DNA of 34,115 bases from Flavobacteriaceae bacterium UBA1682 (GTDB lineage Bacteria; Bacteroidota; Bacteroidia; Flavobacteriales; Flavobacteriaceae): NCBI GenBank assembly GCA_002320285.1, contig DCKE01000020.1:1-34115 (forward strand). Reading direction: 5' to 3'. Shown piece by piece: positions 32,525 to 34,115 of the stretch. Under the pieces are notes generated by a model. It saw only the letters and a list, made by a program, of their open reading frames with translations, had not been told where the DNA came from and did no database searches. The position numbers and the translations under genes are program-made. Numbering within the stretch: the first letter of the stretch is position 1; every line of letters begins with the position of its first letter.

Positions 32525-33334
32525 ATGAGTGATTTAAAAAAATATAATACAGTTACAGGCGAACAGATTAGTTATCGTGTATATGGAGATCAAGGTGGTT
32601 TTTCGATATTAGTACATCATGGATTGTTAGGAAGTTCATTATTGCCGGATTCGTGGTCGCAGAAAGCAAAAGAGATTGGAGTTCGATTGATTGCTATAGA
32701 TCGGCCAGGTTATGGAGAGACGACTGTGACTTCAGGTGTAAAGGACATTGCTGACTGGGGGGCTTTCATAAGTCCCTTGCTGGATTTTTTAAAGGTAGTA
32801 TCTTTTGGTACGATTGCTGTTTCAGCGGGCGCCCCTTACGCTTGGGCTGAGGCGTGGTATTTTAAAGGTCGTTTAAGGAAATTGTGGTTGCTTAGTGCTG
32901 TGCCAAATGTTTCAGATTCGAATATACTTGATTTCTATCCTGAAGACGAAAAATTGAGTTACGAGCGTTTTAAAGAGCGAAATGTTGAACAAATTGCTCA
33001 GGATTACTACGATTCGCTTAGGCAACTTCAAAGGCAATACGTACAAAGTGAGGGAGTAAGCCGTAGAATTGAAGCTGCTTTGTCTAATAATTGTGTAGGT
33101 ATAGCTCGAGAGGCTAAGATGCAAGTCTCTCCTTGGGGATTTGGTCTAGATGCTATTTCTACTCCTATGGAGTTTTGGCATTCACCTAAAGATGATATGG
33201 TTCCGATAAAAGCGGTAGAAGTTATGATTTCTGGATTCAAAGATGCAAAATTAAATTTGCAAGAGAAGAAAAGCCATTTTCCAAGTGTTGTGACAGTAGA
33301 TGAGGTTTTTCAAAGTATTGAGAAAATGCTGTAG
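32525..33334 (+). CDS. Alpha/beta hydrolase
   Basis: A 269-residue alpha/beta hydrolase of unknown substrate. The oxyanion loop is HHGLLGSSLLP (residues about 36-46), and the nucleophile Ser is in AVSAGAPYAWA, a slight variant of G-x-S-x-G with Ala in the first position. The acid is probably in HSPKDDMVP and the His in KKSHFPSV. DRPGYGETT resembles DRPGxG of haloperoxidase-like and proline-iminopeptidase-like members. Ends just before the right-hand repeat array. Confidence 0.83.
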   Translation: MSDLKKYNTVTGEQISYRVYGDQGGFSILVHHGLLGSSLLPDSWSQKAKEIGVRLIAIDRPGYGETTVTSGVKDIADWGAFISPLLDFLKVVSFGTIAVSAGAPYAWAEAWYFKGRLRKLWLLSAVPNVSDSNILDFYPEDEKLSYERFKERNVEQIAQDYYDSLRQLQRQYVQSEGVSRRIEAALSNNCVGIAREAKMQVSPWGFGLDAISTPMEFWHSPKDDMVPIKAVEVMISGFKDAKLNLQEKKSHFPSVVTVDEVFQSIEKML

Positions 33335-33343
33335 TTGGGAATC

Positions 33344-33441
33344 GTGAGTCGTAATTCGTGAGTCGTAATTCGTGAGTCGTAATTCGTGAGTCGTAATTCG
33401 TGAGTAGTAATTCGTTAATCGTAATTCGTTAATCGTAATTC
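33344..33441. repeat. 14-bp tandem repeat made of two heptads
   Basis: Seven units of 14 bp. The first four are GTGAGTCGTAATTC exactly; the fifth has one change (GTGAGTA...), and the last two begin GTTAATC. Each unit divides into two seven-base words of form GTnnnTC. It starts 9 bp after the hydrolase stop codon. Confidence 0.92.
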
Positions 33442-33483
33442 GTCGGTTAATTGTGAATTTCTCGTTCCTTATATATAGGTGGT

Positions 33484-33827
33484 TTTTCATCTACGACAAT
33501 CCTCGAATCCCGAATCTCGACTTTCGAATCTCGAGCTAGTCACTGATCACTTGTATAATCGAGTTTTCATCTACGATAACCTTCGAATCACCAATCTCGA
33601 CTTTCGAATCCCGAGCTAGTCACTGATTACTGATTACTGTTTACTTGTATTATCAGCTTTTCATAAACTCAAACCCTCGACTCCCGAATCTCGACTTTCG
33701 ACTTTCGATTCCCGAACTAGTCACTGATCACTGATTACTGATCACTAAAACAATCGACTTTTCATCTACGATAACCTTCGACTCCCGAATCTCGAATCAC
33801 GAATCACGAATCTCGACTCCCGAAAAA
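33484..33827. repeat. Heptad-based superrepeat array, right block
   Basis: Four imperfect superunits whose heptad runs begin at 33504, 33584, 33678 and 33779 (80, 94 and 101 bp apart). Each run has words of form CGANTNN (CGAATCT, CGACTTT), and the first three then have CGAGCTA or CGAACTA followed by words like GTCACTG, ATCACTG and ATTACTG. The runs are separated by a conserved linker containing TTTTCATCTACGATAACC, which shifts the heptad phase by 3 (less exact before the run at 33678). No gene is plausible in it. Confidence 0.9.
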
Positions 33828-33920
33828 ATGTAAAGTTACGGTTACCAGCGTGTTAAGAAAAGCGTGTAAAAAACTTCCAAAATAAAAGAACAAAAGATTA
33901 GGAAAGCTAGAAAAAAGACC

Positions 33921-33928
33921 TACTTTTG
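33921..33928 (+). promoter_or_regulatory. rRNA-type promoter P1, -7 element
   Basis: TACTTTTG followed by CACTCGC, then GTTCTTTGATAAACTGATAG (near 33948-33967), which resembles the leader found before 16S genes in Flavobacteriia. With the stronger P2 downstream, it forms a tandem pair pointing out of the window. Confidence 0.65.
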
Positions 33929-34075
33929 CACTCGCATTACCGCAGAAGTTCTTTGATAAACTGATAGAGATTAGAAATAGAGACCAGGTTTAGATTTGGT
34001 TTGTATATATAAGGGAAGTCAGTGACAGTAACGATTGACAAGTAAAAAAGAAAAAAAATATTTTTTCAAAAAAGC

Positions 34076-34105
34076 TTGCCAGTTAAAAAAGAAGTTGTAG
34101 TTTTG
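34076..34105 (+). promoter_or_regulatory. rRNA-type promoter P2
   Basis: TTG (34076-34078), exactly 19 bp, TAGTTTTG (34098-34105), then CATCCGCTTT: a consensus Bacteroidota housekeeping promoter. An A-rich tract with a palindrome AAAAAATATTTTTT lies just upstream, as an UP-element might. By position and likeness this is most likely the promoter of a second rRNA operon whose 16S gene begins beyond the window. Confidence 0.75.
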
Positions 34106-34115
34106 CATCCGCTTT

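Noticed and set aside
33251..33490. Minus-strand open frame of 79 residues with repeats of RITTHELRLTNY type
   Set aside because: It is only the translation of the 14-bp repeat array plus the end of the hydrolase gene. The repetitive peptide follows from the DNA repeat, and no promoter or ribosome-binding site is seen.

Overview
The window looks like a low-GC chromosome segment of a member of the class Flavobacteriia (phylum Bacteroidota); I cannot fix the genus. The reasons are the recurring Bacteroidota -7 promoter element TAnnTTTG (often TATATTTG, twice with TTG exactly 19 bp upstream), a flavobacterial-type 5S rRNA, and families typical of the group: a short MutA, FeoA/FeoB, a Bacteroidota-type sodium:solute symporter, and many small lipoproteins. 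The segment is bounded by ribosomal RNA material at both ends. A 5S gene with its terminator lies on the left, and two strong tandem promoters of rRNA-operon type, pointing out of the window, lie on the right. It is therefore probably the spacer between two directly oriented rrn operons.

Left to right: 5S rRNA, then about 350 bp of hairpins and 7-bp-periodic repeats (1-540). A TraB/GumN protein, a Zn/Cd-type P1B ATPase, an OmpW-like porin, a CoA-binding protein and a sodium:solute symporter follow (574-6375). Next come recR, a lipoprotein, feoAB, a CHAP-domain protein and a DEAD-box helicase (6475-13116). A minus-strand operon udk-divIC-mutA-mutB (17797-13324) combines nucleotide salvage, cell division and the methylmalonyl-CoA mutase. 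A siderophore-interacting reductase, an NlpE-like lipoprotein and a 3-hydroxyacyl-CoA dehydrogenase follow. A minus-strand four-gene iron-reductase-type operon (DUF4198, DUF3325, DUF3649, PepSY; 23690-20695) comes next. A lysine-pathway unit lysC-lysA is preceded by an apparent leader-peptide attenuator (24102-26788). Then come an OhrR/MarR regulator, a nitroreductase and a second 3-hydroxyacyl-CoA dehydrogenase, a small unknown protein, two GNAT genes carrying three GNAT domains, an RDD protein, a lipoprotein and an alpha/beta hydrolase (26945-33334). The right end (33335-34115) is a large 7-bp-periodic repeat array followed by the rRNA-type promoters.

Three themes stand out. First, iron: feoAB, the siderophore-interacting protein and the PepSY operon are separate units, and two of them share an identical 12-bp sequence inside a DtxR-like palindrome at the transcription start region. 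A weaker version lies upstream of the third. Second, lysC-lysA carries a Lys-codon-rich 18-residue leader peptide whose stop codon lies in a segment able to pair with the downstream terminator, which is classical attenuation logic. Third, degenerate heptanucleotide arrays flank the ribosomal loci at both ends. No transposase, integrase, CRISPR array or tRNA gene was recognised.
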